Assembly (NCBI GenBank): GCA_046048055.1
Contig: JBJOGW010000002.1
Coordinates: forward strand, 1-64,000
Direction of reading: 5' to 3'
DNA length: 64,000 bases
From: SYAC01 sp046048055
Lineage (GTDB): Bacteria; Planctomycetota; Phycisphaerae; Phycisphaerales; SM1A02
Both the position numbers and the translations under genes were made by a program. Below the pieces are notes generated by a model, which worked only from the letters and a program-made list of their open reading frames with translations, did not search any database and was not told the origin of the DNA. Position 1 is the first letter of the stretch. Each line of letters begins with the position of its first letter. This document shows positions 24,370-32,808 of this stretch, piece after piece.

Positions 24370-25800
24370 TCAGTTGGCAAGGCGGCCGGAATCCCGGGCC
24401 AAGGCGTTCAACTGGGCCGCCAGCCTCAAGGGCAGCGGTGAGGGGTCCAGCCTCCAGGTCCAGTTGCCATGGGCCACGCCGGGAACGTTCATGCGGGCCT
24501 TGGGACCCAGACCCAGCAGGTCCTGCATGGCCACCACCGCCGTCCGCGAAGGGCTGGAATACGCCATCCGGATCAGGGCTTGTTCGGGCCTTCGCAGGTC
24601 GCCGCCGGCCAGCCGCACGAACCGCTCGCGTGCCTGGCGGTCCAGATGCCGGACCCAGCCGCGGCTGACGTCGTTGTCGTGGGTGCCCGGATAGACCACG
24701 CAGTTCACCGGGTGGTGGTGCGGCAGGTCACCGCTGTCCGGGCCGTAGAAGGCATTGTGCAGCAACTTCATGCCGGGAAGCCCGAAGTCATCGCGCAGCG
24801 AGACCACGGCGGGCGTGACGGCACCCAGGTCCTCGGCGATCAGCGGCAGGCGCCCAAGTCGAGCCGACACGGCGGTGAGCAACTCGCGCCCGGGCGTGGG
24901 TGCCCAGCGGCCCTTGCGAGCGGTGCGCGCGGAACCCGGGATCTCGTAGGCATGCACAAAGCCCACGAAGTGATCGATGCGGAGTGCGTCGAAGCGATCC
25001 AGCGCCGTGGCCACGCGACGTGTCCACCAACGGAAGCCCTCCTGCCGGTGGGCCGCCCATGCGTAGTGCGGATGGCCCCATAACTGGCCGTCCCTGGAGA
25101 AACAGTCGGGCGGCACGCCCGTGACCACGCGCGGGCGGCCGTTGCGCTCCAGGCGGAACAGTTCGGGACGATCGGCCACGTCCGCCGAGTCCAGCGTGAC
25201 GAAGATGGGCAGGTCTCCCACCAGCAGCACGCCGCGCTTTCGGCAATGGGCACGCATCGCCATCCACTGCCTGTGAAACTGGAACTGCACGAAGGCATGC
25301 ATGGCCAGAGGGCCGCCGTGCTGGGCGGCGGCGAAACGGCACCAGCCGGGCAGCCAGTCCCGACTTGATCGCTCGAAGGAACGGAATGCGGCGCTTCGAG
25401 GCCCGCCGCGACGGGCAAAGGCGGCGAAAGCCTCCTGGAAACGGGGAAACTTGAACCGACGGGCGGCGGCGAAGTCGGCCGGGCCCCGCCCCAATGCCGC
25501 CGGGGCGCGAAGCCTGGACCGTGGCAACAGGCCCTCACGAACCAGGCCATCCAGGCTCACCAGCAGCGGCTCGGCGGCGAAACTGCTCGTGGCGCTGTAG
25601 GGACTGTCCCCACCCCCCACTGGCCCGATCGGCAGCATCTGCCAGAGGCTCAGGCCCGCTCGCTCGCACCAGTCCGCAAAGGCCATCGCCTGCGGTCCCA
25701 GGTCACCCACGCCATGCGGTCCGGGCAGACTGGTGAGGTGCAGCAGCACGCCGGCCCGGCGACGCTGGAAGATGGCGGGCACCGAGGGCGTCCGCTTCAC
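24370..25800 (-). CDS. malQ: 4-alpha-glucanotransferase (amylomaltase, GH77)
   Basis: MalQ transfers alpha-1,4-glucan segments between maltodextrins, making longer chains that glgP can degrade. The 476-residue length fits the short GH77 form. Family motifs are the N-terminal GVLLHLTSLPGPHGVGDLG, the nucleophile Asp276 in LRIDHFVGF, the acid/base Glu323 in LIAEDLG and Asp375 in YPGTHDNDV. The gene overlaps the preceding amylase gene by 4 bases (ATGA) and glgP starts 28 bases after its stop, so the three are one operon. No signal peptide is present, so it acts in the cytoplasm. Confidence 0.94.
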   Translation of the reverse strand: MKRTPSVPAIFQRRRAGVLLHLTSLPGPHGVGDLGPQAMAFADWCERAGLSLWQMLPIGPVGGGDSPYSATSSFAAEPLLVSLDGLVREGLLPRSRLRAPAALGRGPADFAAARRFKFPRFQEAFAAFARRGGPRSAAFRSFERSSRDWLPGWCRFAAAQHGGPLAMHAFVQFQFHRQWMAMRAHCRKRGVLLVGDLPIFVTLDSADVADRPELFRLERNGRPRVVTGVPPDCFSRDGQLWGHPHYAWAAHRQEGFRWWTRRVATALDRFDALRIDHFVGFVHAYEIPGSARTARKGRWAPTPGRELLTAVSARLGRLPLIAEDLGAVTPAVVSLRDDFGLPGMKLLHNAFYGPDSGDLPHHHPVNCVVYPGTHDNDVSRGWVRHLDRQARERFVRLAGGDLRRPEQALIRMAYSSPSRTAVVAMQDLLGLGPKARMNVPGVAHGNWTWRLDPSPLPLRLAAQLNALARDSGRLAN

Positions 25801-28214
25801 GGCGACTTCCGGACCCAGACGCGGCCGGCCTCCATCGGGATCTCCACGCGTGGGAACGCCTCATCGGCCACGCTCTCGCCCGTCTTGCCGAACTCCGGCC
25901 TCCATCCCGCACCCAGCGCTTCAGGAAGGTTCACGATCGCCGGCTGCGGGCCCGCGTTCAACGCCACCAGCACCTGCTCGCCATGGCCTTCGCGCAGGAA
26001 GACCCAGACATCCTGGGTGTCGTCGGTGAGGACCGTGCGGAAACTTCCGGTGCGCAGCGCCGGATGGGCGTGCCGCAGCGCCGTGGCCTTGCGGTAGAAG
26101 GCCAGCTGCTCGTCCATCACGCGGTTCTCCTCGGGCTCTTCGTAGGGCTCGAGATCCTTCCAGAGCATGGGCTTGCGGTTGTTGGGATCGCCACTGCCCC
26201 ACATGCCCACCTCGGTGCCCTGCCAGATCATCGGCGCCCCCACGTAGGTCATCTGCAGCAGGGCCAGCAGGCGCACGCGCCGGTAGTGCTCGGGATCCGG
26301 CCGGGAGGCGTCGTAGGTGAGCACCTCCTGCTCCCGGTTGAGCTGGTTGTACTCGCGATCCGGGTTCCGCGCCATGCTGGCCACGCGGTCCGTGTCATGG
26401 CTGTCGAGCAGGTTCTGCATCACGTACGTGCACGCGCTGGGGTAGGCAAGCCGCAGCTCCTGGAGTCGTTGGTCCACCTGACTGGGCTTGAGGCGGTTCC
26501 TGCGATCCAGCACCCATGCCACCGCGGCCTTGGCGAACTCGTAGTTCATCACCGCGTCGAAGGCCCGTCCGTCCAGCCACGGGTCGGCGCGGTGCCAGAT
26601 CTCGCCGGTGATGTAGGCCTGAGGGTTGATTCGTCGGACGAAGGCGCACCACTCGTGCCAGAAGGGCAGCGGAATCTCGTTGGCCACGTCCAGTCGCCAG
26701 CCGTCGATGCCGTCCGACGGGTCACCGTCGCCGTCAGGATCCATCCACCGCCGCGTCACCTCGAAGATGTGCCGGCGCGCGGTCTCGCTGGCGATGCCGG
26801 TCTCGTCGCTCTTGCGGAACACGGGCAACTCGCCAAAGCCGAACCACCCCTCGTAATCGAAGGGCTCCCAGCTCTTGATGGCGAACCAGTCGGCGTAGCG
26901 GCTCGCCTTGCCCTTCTCCCGCACGTCGCGAAAGGCGGGGTGCCCGGTGCCCACGTGGTTGAACACGCCGTCGATGATCACGCGGAAGCCCATCCGCTTG
27001 GCCTCCTTCAGGAAGTCCAGGAAGGCGCGGTCGCTGGCATTGAAGGTCCAGGTGGAGGGATCGAGCAGGTCCTCGGACGCCTCGGTGGACTGGTAGTCGT
27101 GTCCCGCGCCGAACCGCTCGTCCACGTGCAGGTAGTTCGTGGCGTTGTACTTGTGGTTGCTGTCGGCCTGGAACACCGGCAGCAGGTACAGGGCGTTCAC
27201 GCCCAGCTCCTTCAGCCACGGCAGCTTCTGCCGAAGCCCCTCCAGGTCGCCGCCGCACTGCCGGCGAAAGACGAAGTGGTCGTAGAACGTCTGGCCATCC
27301 TGGCCCTCCCAGGGGCTGGGGCTGTACCACTCCTGCCGCCAGTCGCGCGTGTGCGCATGATCGTTGGCGGTGGAGCCGTTGCGGAAGCGGTCCACCATCA
27401 CCTGGTACCAGATGGCGTTTCGGGCCCACTCCGGCGTGGTGAACCCCGGGGCAGCGGAGGTGTCGAGGGCGTAGACGCTTGGGTCGCGGGCGGTCATCGA
27501 TGCATCCTGGATCACGAAGGTGTAGTCGATCGGTCCGTCATCCGCGGGAATGGTCGTCTCCCAGAGATCGAACGGACCCACGCATCCCGCCCGATCCATG
27601 GCGATGCGGCGGCCATCGCGAGCGGCGAATGCTACCGACTGCACGTCGCCGGCCAGCGTTCGGCAGCGCAGCCGCCAGATGTCGCCTTCGCGCTGGCGAT
27701 CACCCAGCCGATCGGGATCGTGCCGAAGCATCGAGCCGTCGATGCGGCCATCGCCGCGCCGGGCGTCCGTCGGCGAGGCTGACGCCTCGGCCCCCAGTCG
27801 CAGCACGCTGTTGAAGCCCCCCTGCCCGTCGGGCACGCGTTCGTCGTTGGCGGGATCCGGAATCCACCGCTCGCCATCCAGCACGAACTTGTACAGCCGC
27901 ACCCCCTCGTCCATGGGAACGTCCACCTGCCAGGCTCCATCGGGACCGGGCCACATCGGATGGCGATCCCGGTTCCAGCCGTTGAAGTCTCCCGCCAGGT
28001 TCACCCGCTGCACACCGGGCTGCGCCGGCAATCGAAGGTGGACGCGCCAGGATCCCCGCGCGTCAGGCTCCGCACGCGCGCCAGGTGGCAGGCGTGCATG
28101 GGCGATGCCCTCCGCCCTCTCGAGCACGGGCACCGGTGGTGGAAACGCGTCGGCGTCCCGGACCGGACCAGCCACCAGGAGCGAGAGCGCCATCATCGCA
28201 ACGCCGTGCACCAT
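25797..28214 (-). CDS. Exported GH13 neopullulanase/cyclomaltodextrinase-like amylase
   Basis: The start at 28214 gives a signal peptide (MMALSLLVAGPVRDADAFP); the frame further upstream overlaps the divergent transporter gene. The 805-residue protein has a CBM48-like module (about residues 60-145, VNLAGDFNGWNRDRHPMW) and a second beta domain resembling CBM34 (about 170-250). A GH13 barrel beginning IWYQVMVDRFRNG follows, with catalytic Asp509 in GWRLDVANE, Glu538 in ITGEIW and Asp607 in DSHDTDR. This fits the neopullulanase/cyclomaltodextrinase group, which cuts maltodextrins, pullulan or cyclodextrins. Export places it outside the cytoplasm, feeding the divergently encoded sugar transporter. 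It is first in the operon with malQ and glgP. Confidence 0.9.
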   Translation of the reverse strand: MVHGVAMMALSLLVAGPVRDADAFPPPVPVLERAEGIAHARLPPGARAEPDARGSWRVHLRLPAQPGVQRVNLAGDFNGWNRDRHPMWPGPDGAWQVDVPMDEGVRLYKFVLDGERWIPDPANDERVPDGQGGFNSVLRLGAEASASPTDARRGDGRIDGSMLRHDPDRLGDRQREGDIWRLRCRTLAGDVQSVAFAARDGRRIAMDRAGCVGPFDLWETTIPADDGPIDYTFVIQDASMTARDPSVYALDTSAAPGFTTPEWARNAIWYQVMVDRFRNGSTANDHAHTRDWRQEWYSPSPWEGQDGQTFYDHFVFRRQCGGDLEGLRQKLPWLKELGVNALYLLPVFQADSNHKYNATNYLHVDERFGAGHDYQSTEASEDLLDPSTWTFNASDRAFLDFLKEAKRMGFRVIIDGVFNHVGTGHPAFRDVREKGKASRYADWFAIKSWEPFDYEGWFGFGELPVFRKSDETGIASETARRHIFEVTRRWMDPDGDGDPSDGIDGWRLDVANEIPLPFWHEWCAFVRRINPQAYITGEIWHRADPWLDGRAFDAVMNYEFAKAAVAWVLDRRNRLKPSQVDQRLQELRLAYPSACTYVMQNLLDSHDTDRVASMARNPDREYNQLNREQEVLTYDASRPDPEHYRRVRLLALLQMTYVGAPMIWQGTEVGMWGSGDPNNRKPMLWKDLEPYEEPEENRVMDEQLAFYRKATALRHAHPALRTGSFRTVLTDDTQDVWVFLREGHGEQVLVALNAGPQPAIVNLPEALGAGWRPEFGKTGESVADEAFPRVEIPMEAGRVWVRKSP

Positions 28215-28222
28215 GGCCCAAC

Positions 28223-28230
28223 CGTATACT
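28223..28230. promoter_or_regulatory. Overlapping divergent -10 hexamers in a 22-bp intergenic gap
   Basis: On the plus strand TATACT (28225-28230) is followed by 6 bases and the ATG at 28237. On the minus strand TATACG (28228-28223) is followed by 8 bases and the ATG at 28214. Both share the palindromic core GTATAC, so both transcripts should be leaderless or nearly so and could compete for polymerase. Confidence 0.5.
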
Positions 28231-28236
28231 CGCCCC

Positions 28237-30642
28237 ATGCATCGCGGTGGTCGAAACGGCTCGATCCTGGGCCGATTCCTGCGAGTCGTCCTGGCGGTGC
28301 TGGCGGTCATCCTGGTCGTGTGGAGCTTCGGGCGGGTGGGCTTGCGCGCGTGGCGCACCTGGCGCGATCGGGCCGACCTTGCCAAGGAACTGGTGGTACT
28401 GCACTGGAGCGGCGAGGGAGGCCCCGAGGAGAACGCGATCGTGGAGCAGTCGCTCCGCGCCTTCGAGGCGGCCCACCCGGGCATCCGCGTGCGGCGACTC
28501 AATCCCGGCGACGCCGGAAGCTTCTACACCAAGTTGCAGACCATGCTGGCCGCCGGCGACCCACCGGACCTGTTCTACGTGGGAGCCGAGCGGGTGGCCA
28601 GTTTCGCGGACATGGGGCTGCTTGAGCCACTCGACGCCTACCTGCACGCCGACGCCGCGGCGGGAACAGCCGACGCCATCGACCTCTCCGGATTCTTCCC
28701 GAGCACCGTGGCGGCCTTCCGGCACGACGGCACCCGCATGGGCCACGGCTCGCTCTACGGGGTGCCCAAGGACTTCACCACGGTCGGCTTCTACTACAAC
28801 AAGGACCTGTTCCGGAAGGCGGGCGTGCCCTTTCCGAGGGACGACTGGACCTGGGACGAGTACATCGCGTCAGCCCGTGCCATCGGGGCGCTGAAGGATG
28901 ACGCCGGTGAGCCGTACGTGGGCAGCGAGTTCGTGACCTGGCCCATGATGGTGCGGGCCTACCTGCGCACCGAGGGCACCGACATTCGCGGCACGGACTT
29001 CGACGATCTCACGATCGATGCCCCCGCCACGCAGGCGATGCTGGAGCGCCTGCGCTCCTGGCGACAGGACGAGACGAACACGCTCACCAGCGGTCGCAGC
29101 AAGCTGGCCTCGGGCGCGGCGGCGTTCGTGACCGGTCGCGTGGGCATGGCCGGTCCGTTCGGTCGCTGGGTGGTGCCCGAGTACCGGCGCATCCGGGACT
29201 TCGACTGGGACTTTGCGCCTCTGCCGCGCGGCTCGAGGCAGACCAATGTCATCGCCACCGTGGCGTGGGCCATCAGCGCCCGCAGCGAGAACAAGCCCGA
29301 AGCCTGGCAGCTTCTCCGCTGGCTGGTCAGTCCCGACATGCAGGCGGCCAACGCCAGGCTGGGTCTGGCACTGCCCACCATCCGAAGCGTGGCCGAGAGC
29401 CCGGCCTTCCTCGACGCCACGCAGAGGCCCGCCAACAATCGCGGGTTCCTGGATCCCGCGCCGACCGCCGAGGTGGTGGACTGGCCTGCCAATCCGCGGT
29501 TCGAGCAGCTGCTGCAGGGCAACCTGGACCGCGCGCTGCTGGTCGGTGACTGGAGCGTGGCCCAAGCCACCGAGGGATTCCTGGCCGAATGGAAGGCGGA
29601 ACGGGACAGCCCGCTGGCCACGCCTGGCTACCCCGCCTTCGCATGGACACCGGTGGCATGGAGCCTGGCGTTGGTGGCTGCCGTCGCGCTGGCATGGCTG
29701 CTGCGAACGGCGATGGCGCGGCGCGAGGGCCGTGCCGAGACCAGCGAGGCCCGCTGGGGCTGGTTGCTGGCGAGTCCATGGCTGCTGGGCTTCGCCCTGT
29801 TCATGGCCTTCCCGATCGTGATGAGCCTGCTGCTGAGTCTGGCGAAGTGGCGGGGCGTGAGCACGCTGGACACCGCCACCTTCGTGGGCGGCGGCAACTA
29901 CCTGCAACTGCTCGCGCACGACCCGCGCTTCATGACCAGCCTGAAGGTCACGCTCTACTACACGGCGATCGCGGTGCCGGGTGGCCAGGCGTTGGCGCTG
30001 CTGGCGGCGGTGCTCATGAACCAGAAGATCGGCGGCATCCATTTCTTCCGCGCAGCCTGGTACCTGCCGAGCGTGCTCGCGGGCGTGGGCGTGGCCGTGC
30101 TGTGGCGATGGATCTTCGACACGGATGGCGGCCTGATGAACATGGCCCTGCGGCCGGTGCTGGGGTTGGTGGGCGCGGCGCCGCCGGACTGGTTCGGCAA
30201 GGACGCCGCCGTGTGGGGCGCGCCAGCCTTCGCCATCATGGGCTTCTGGACCGTGGGCGGCGGCATGATGATCTATCTGGCCGGACTGCAGGCCGTGCCT
30301 GAGGAACTGCTCGAGGCCGCCCGCATCGACCGGCTCGGAGCCGTCTCCCGGTTCTTCCGCGTCACGCTGCCCATGCTCAGTCCGGTGATCCTGTTCAACC
30401 TGATCATGTCGATCATCGGCAGCTTCCAGGTCTTCACGCAGGCCTTCGTGATGACCGGTGGCGGACCCGGTGACCTGACCCGCTTCTACGTGCTCAACCT
30501 GTACAACCAGGCCTTTGAGTTCTACGAGATGGGCTACGCCAGCGCCATGGCCTGGATCCTGCTGCTGATCACCCTGGGGCTGACCCTGCTCACCTTGCGC
30601 GGCAGCCGGGGCCTGGTGCACTACGAGGGCCTGAAGCGATGA
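28237..30642 (+). CDS. Sugar ABC transporter: solute-binding protein fused to MalF-type permease
   Basis: The 801-residue protein starts with a signal-anchor helix (about residues 10-32) and a complete extracellular sugar-binding domain (about 48-450, opening KELVVLHWSGEGGPEENAIV). After another TM helix near 470 comes a MalF-like permease (about 495-800) with the cytoplasmic EAA loop EELLEAARIDRLGAVSRFFR. Binding protein and permease are normally separate gene products; here the reading frame is continuous, so the binding domain is tethered to the channel. The next two genes supply the MalG-like partner and the ATPase. Divergent amylase, malQ and glgP genes point to maltodextrin as substrate. 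The start is next to a leaderless-type -10 box. Confidence 0.9.
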   Translation: MHRGGRNGSILGRFLRVVLAVLAVILVVWSFGRVGLRAWRTWRDRADLAKELVVLHWSGEGGPEENAIVEQSLRAFEAAHPGIRVRRLNPGDAGSFYTKLQTMLAAGDPPDLFYVGAERVASFADMGLLEPLDAYLHADAAAGTADAIDLSGFFPSTVAAFRHDGTRMGHGSLYGVPKDFTTVGFYYNKDLFRKAGVPFPRDDWTWDEYIASARAIGALKDDAGEPYVGSEFVTWPMMVRAYLRTEGTDIRGTDFDDLTIDAPATQAMLERLRSWRQDETNTLTSGRSKLASGAAAFVTGRVGMAGPFGRWVVPEYRRIRDFDWDFAPLPRGSRQTNVIATVAWAISARSENKPEAWQLLRWLVSPDMQAANARLGLALPTIRSVAESPAFLDATQRPANNRGFLDPAPTAEVVDWPANPRFEQLLQGNLDRALLVGDWSVAQATEGFLAEWKAERDSPLATPGYPAFAWTPVAWSLALVAAVALAWLLRTAMARREGRAETSEARWGWLLASPWLLGFALFMAFPIVMSLLLSLAKWRGVSTLDTATFVGGGNYLQLLAHDPRFMTSLKVTLYYTAIAVPGGQALALLAAVLMNQKIGGIHFFRAAWYLPSVLAGVGVAVLWRWIFDTDGGLMNMALRPVLGLVGAAPPDWFGKDAAVWGAPAFAIMGFWTVGGGMMIYLAGLQAVPEELLEAARIDRLGAVSRFFRVTLPMLSPVILFNLIMSIIGSFQVFTQAFVMTGGGPGDLTRFYVLNLYNQAFEFYEMGYASAMAWILLLITLGLTLLTLRGSRGLVHYEGLKR

Positions 30643-31556
30643 GTCGGACGGGTCCGTCCAGATCCGCCAAGGGTCACTCCGGCGCCGTGGGCGGCCACGT
30701 GGCCCGGGCCGTGGGCTGGGCCGTGCTGGTGATCGGCACGCTGATCATGGTCTTCCCGCTGGTCTGGATGGCTGCGGTGAGCCTGCTCACGCCGGATCTG
30801 GCGCAGGCCGCCACGGTGAGCGGCGATCTGGGGCGGCTGGTACCCACGGATCCGCAGTGGGCCAACTTCCCCGATGCACTGCGCCGCATGGGTGCCGCCC
30901 GCGAGCCATGGGTGGGCTTCCTCGACGCGCTGGCCAATTCCGTGGTGGTCACCAGCCTGGTGGTGGTGGGCACGGTGCTCAGCAGCAGTCTGGTGGGCTT
31001 CGCCATGGCCCGCATGCGGTTCAGGGGCCGCGAACCGCTGTTCATGCTCATGCTGGCCACCATGATGCTTCCGGGCCAGGTGACCATGATCCCGCTGTTC
31101 CTGCTCTTTCGGAACCTGGGCTGGGTGGACACCATCCTGCCGCTGGTGGTGCCGGCCTTCTTCGGCAACGCGTTCTTCATCTTCATGTACCGGCAGTTCA
31201 TCGCGCAGGTGCCCGAGGCGCTGGTGGAGGCCGCCAAGGTGGACGGCTGGGGCTGGCTGGGCGTGTGGTGGCACGTGATCCTGCCGCTCTGCCGGCCGGT
31301 CACCGCCATCTGCGCGGTCTTCACCTTCATCTACGTGTGGAACGACTTCATGGGCCCGCTGATCTACCTGCAGAGCGACGAGCAGGCCACGCTGGCGGTG
31401 GCCCTGAACAGCTTCCGCAACCAGTACGGCGGCGTGAACAACGTGAACCTGCTCATGGCGGCCAGCCTGGTCACCATGCTGCCCTGCATCCTGCTCTTCC
31501 TGGCGGCGCAGCGGCAGTTCATCGAGGGTCTGGGCAAGGGCGCCGTGAAGGGCTGA
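30639..31556 (+). CDS. Sugar ABC transporter permease (MalG type)
   Basis: The 305-residue integral membrane protein has six predicted TM helices, beginning WAVLVIGTLIMVFPLVWMAA. It carries the EAA motif of binding-protein-dependent permeases (EALVEAAKVDGWGWLGVWWH) and ends with the family pattern AAQRQFIEGLGKGAVKG. It would pair with the fused binding-protein/permease to form the membrane channel, with EAA loops docking on the ATPase. It overlaps the upstream gene by ATGA, and the ATPase gene starts 10 bases downstream. Confidence 0.95.
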   Translation: MSRTGPSRSAKGHSGAVGGHVARAVGWAVLVIGTLIMVFPLVWMAAVSLLTPDLAQAATVSGDLGRLVPTDPQWANFPDALRRMGAAREPWVGFLDALANSVVVTSLVVVGTVLSSSLVGFAMARMRFRGREPLFMLMLATMMLPGQVTMIPLFLLFRNLGWVDTILPLVVPAFFGNAFFIFMYRQFIAQVPEALVEAAKVDGWGWLGVWWHVILPLCRPVTAICAVFTFIYVWNDFMGPLIYLQSDEQATLAVALNSFRNQYGGVNNVNLLMAASLVTMLPCILLFLAAQRQFIEGLGKGAVKG

Positions 31557-31566
31557 AGGAGAACGC

Positions 31567-32709
31567 ATGGCCACCATCGAACTTGAAGGCTTGGGCAAGA
31601 CCTATCCCGGCGGCGTGCAGGCGGTGCGCGAGGCGAACCTCCGCATCGGGCACGGACAATTCGTCGTGCTCGTGGGCCCGTCCGGCTGCGGCAAGAGCAC
31701 GCTGCTGCGGATGATCGCGGGCCTCGAGACCATCACCGAGGGCACGATGCGCATCGATGGCCAGGTGGTCAACGACATCCCGCCCCAGGACCGCGACATC
31801 GCGATGGTGTTCCAGAACTACGCCCTGTATCCGCACATGGATGTGCGGACCAACATGGCCTTCGGCCTGCTTCGACGGCGCCGGCACCCGAGCCGACTGC
31901 GAGCGATGCTTTCGCGCGGCTACGCGGCGGCCCACCGCGTCGAGCGGGCCGACATCGACCGGCGCGTGATCGAGGCGGCCCGGATCCTGGGCATTGAGCA
32001 CCTGCTTGGCCGCAAGCCCGCAGCGCTGTCGGGCGGCCAGCGGCAGCGCGTGGCCGTTGGCCGGGCGATGGTGCGCGAACCCAAGGTGTTCCTCCTGGAC
32101 GAGCCGCTCTCCAACCTGGATGCCAAGCTGCGTGTGGAGATGCGAGCCGAACTGCGCATGCTGCACCGGCGGCTGGGGGCCACCATGGTCTACGTGACCC
32201 ACGACCAGGAGGAGGCCATGAGCCTTGGCGACCGGGTGGTGGTGCTCAAGGATGGGCTGATCCAGCAGGATGCGCCGCCGCGCGTGGTCTACGAGCGGCC
32301 CGCCAACCGGTTCGTGGCCGAGTTCGTGGGCACCCCCACCATGAACATGATCGAGGGCACGCTGCAGGCTCGACCCGCCGGCCTGCGCTTCATGGGTCAG
32401 GGCCTGACCATCGATGGACGGGTGGACGGCTGGGGTGCGGTGATCCGTCCGCAGCCGGTGCCCGCGGTGCTGGGCGTGCGTCCGGAGCATCTGTCGCTGG
32501 GCTGTGCGAGCGGATTCCAGGCGTCCGTGGAGGCGGTGGAGCACTTTGGCGATCGCATGGACGTGGTGCTTCGGGCGGGCGACCGCACGCTCGTGGCCCG
32601 CACGCCTCCGCAGTCGATCGCCGAAGGAAGCCTGATCACCGTGGGCGTGGATCTGGCCCGATGCCACCTGTTCCAGGCGGATGGCGCCGGTACCCGGCTC
32701 GGTGACTGA
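31567..32709 (+). CDS. Sugar ABC transporter ATP-binding protein (UgpC/MsmK/MalK type)
   Basis: The 380-residue protein has a Walker A GPSGCGKS (about residues 38-45), the Q-loop MVFQNYALYPHM, the signature LSGGQRQRVA, a Walker B KVFLLDEPLSNLDAKL and the switch His in VYVTHDQEEA. A C-terminal OB-type regulatory domain (about 245-380) is typical of the MalK/UgpC group. Between the Q-loop and the signature there is an Arg-rich insertion of about 25 residues (GLLRRRRHPSRLRAMLSRGY) absent from usual members. AGGAG lies 6 bases before the ATG. It powers the upstream permeases and closes the operon. Confidence 0.95.
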   Translation: MATIELEGLGKTYPGGVQAVREANLRIGHGQFVVLVGPSGCGKSTLLRMIAGLETITEGTMRIDGQVVNDIPPQDRDIAMVFQNYALYPHMDVRTNMAFGLLRRRRHPSRLRAMLSRGYAAAHRVERADIDRRVIEAARILGIEHLLGRKPAALSGGQRQRVAVGRAMVREPKVFLLDEPLSNLDAKLRVEMRAELRMLHRRLGATMVYVTHDQEEAMSLGDRVVVLKDGLIQQDAPPRVVYERPANRFVAEFVGTPTMNMIEGTLQARPAGLRFMGQGLTIDGRVDGWGAVIRPQPVPAVLGVRPEHLSLGCASGFQASVEAVEHFGDRMDVVLRAGDRTLVARTPPQSIAEGSLITVGVDLARCHLFQADGAGTRLGD

Positions 32710-32755
32710 AGCAGCCTGGTCACCCCGGCACATTCCAGCACCCAGACAGAAAGAA

Positions 32756-32783
32756 CAGCCCCCGGCCTTTCGACCGGGGGCTG
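32756..32783 (-). terminator. Terminator between convergent genes, T-tail on the minus strand
   Basis: CAGCCCCCGG and CCGGGGGCTG form a perfect 10-bp stem with an 8-base loop. Read on the minus strand it is followed by TTCTTTCT, so it terminates the dockerin-repeat gene; the stem may also halt the ABC operon from the other side. Confidence 0.85.
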
Positions 32784-32808
32784 GATGCACACAAGGTTTG
32801 AGGGCGTC

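Noticed and set aside
24341..24380. Upstream TTG start for glgP (13 extra residues)
   Set aside because: The TTG overlaps malQ and the extra residues lack family similarity; the ATG at 24341 has a GGGGG ribosome site.
22164..32709. Horizontal transfer of the maltodextrin island
   Set aside because: Base composition and codon style look the same as in flanking genes, and no integrase, repeat border or tRNA was seen.
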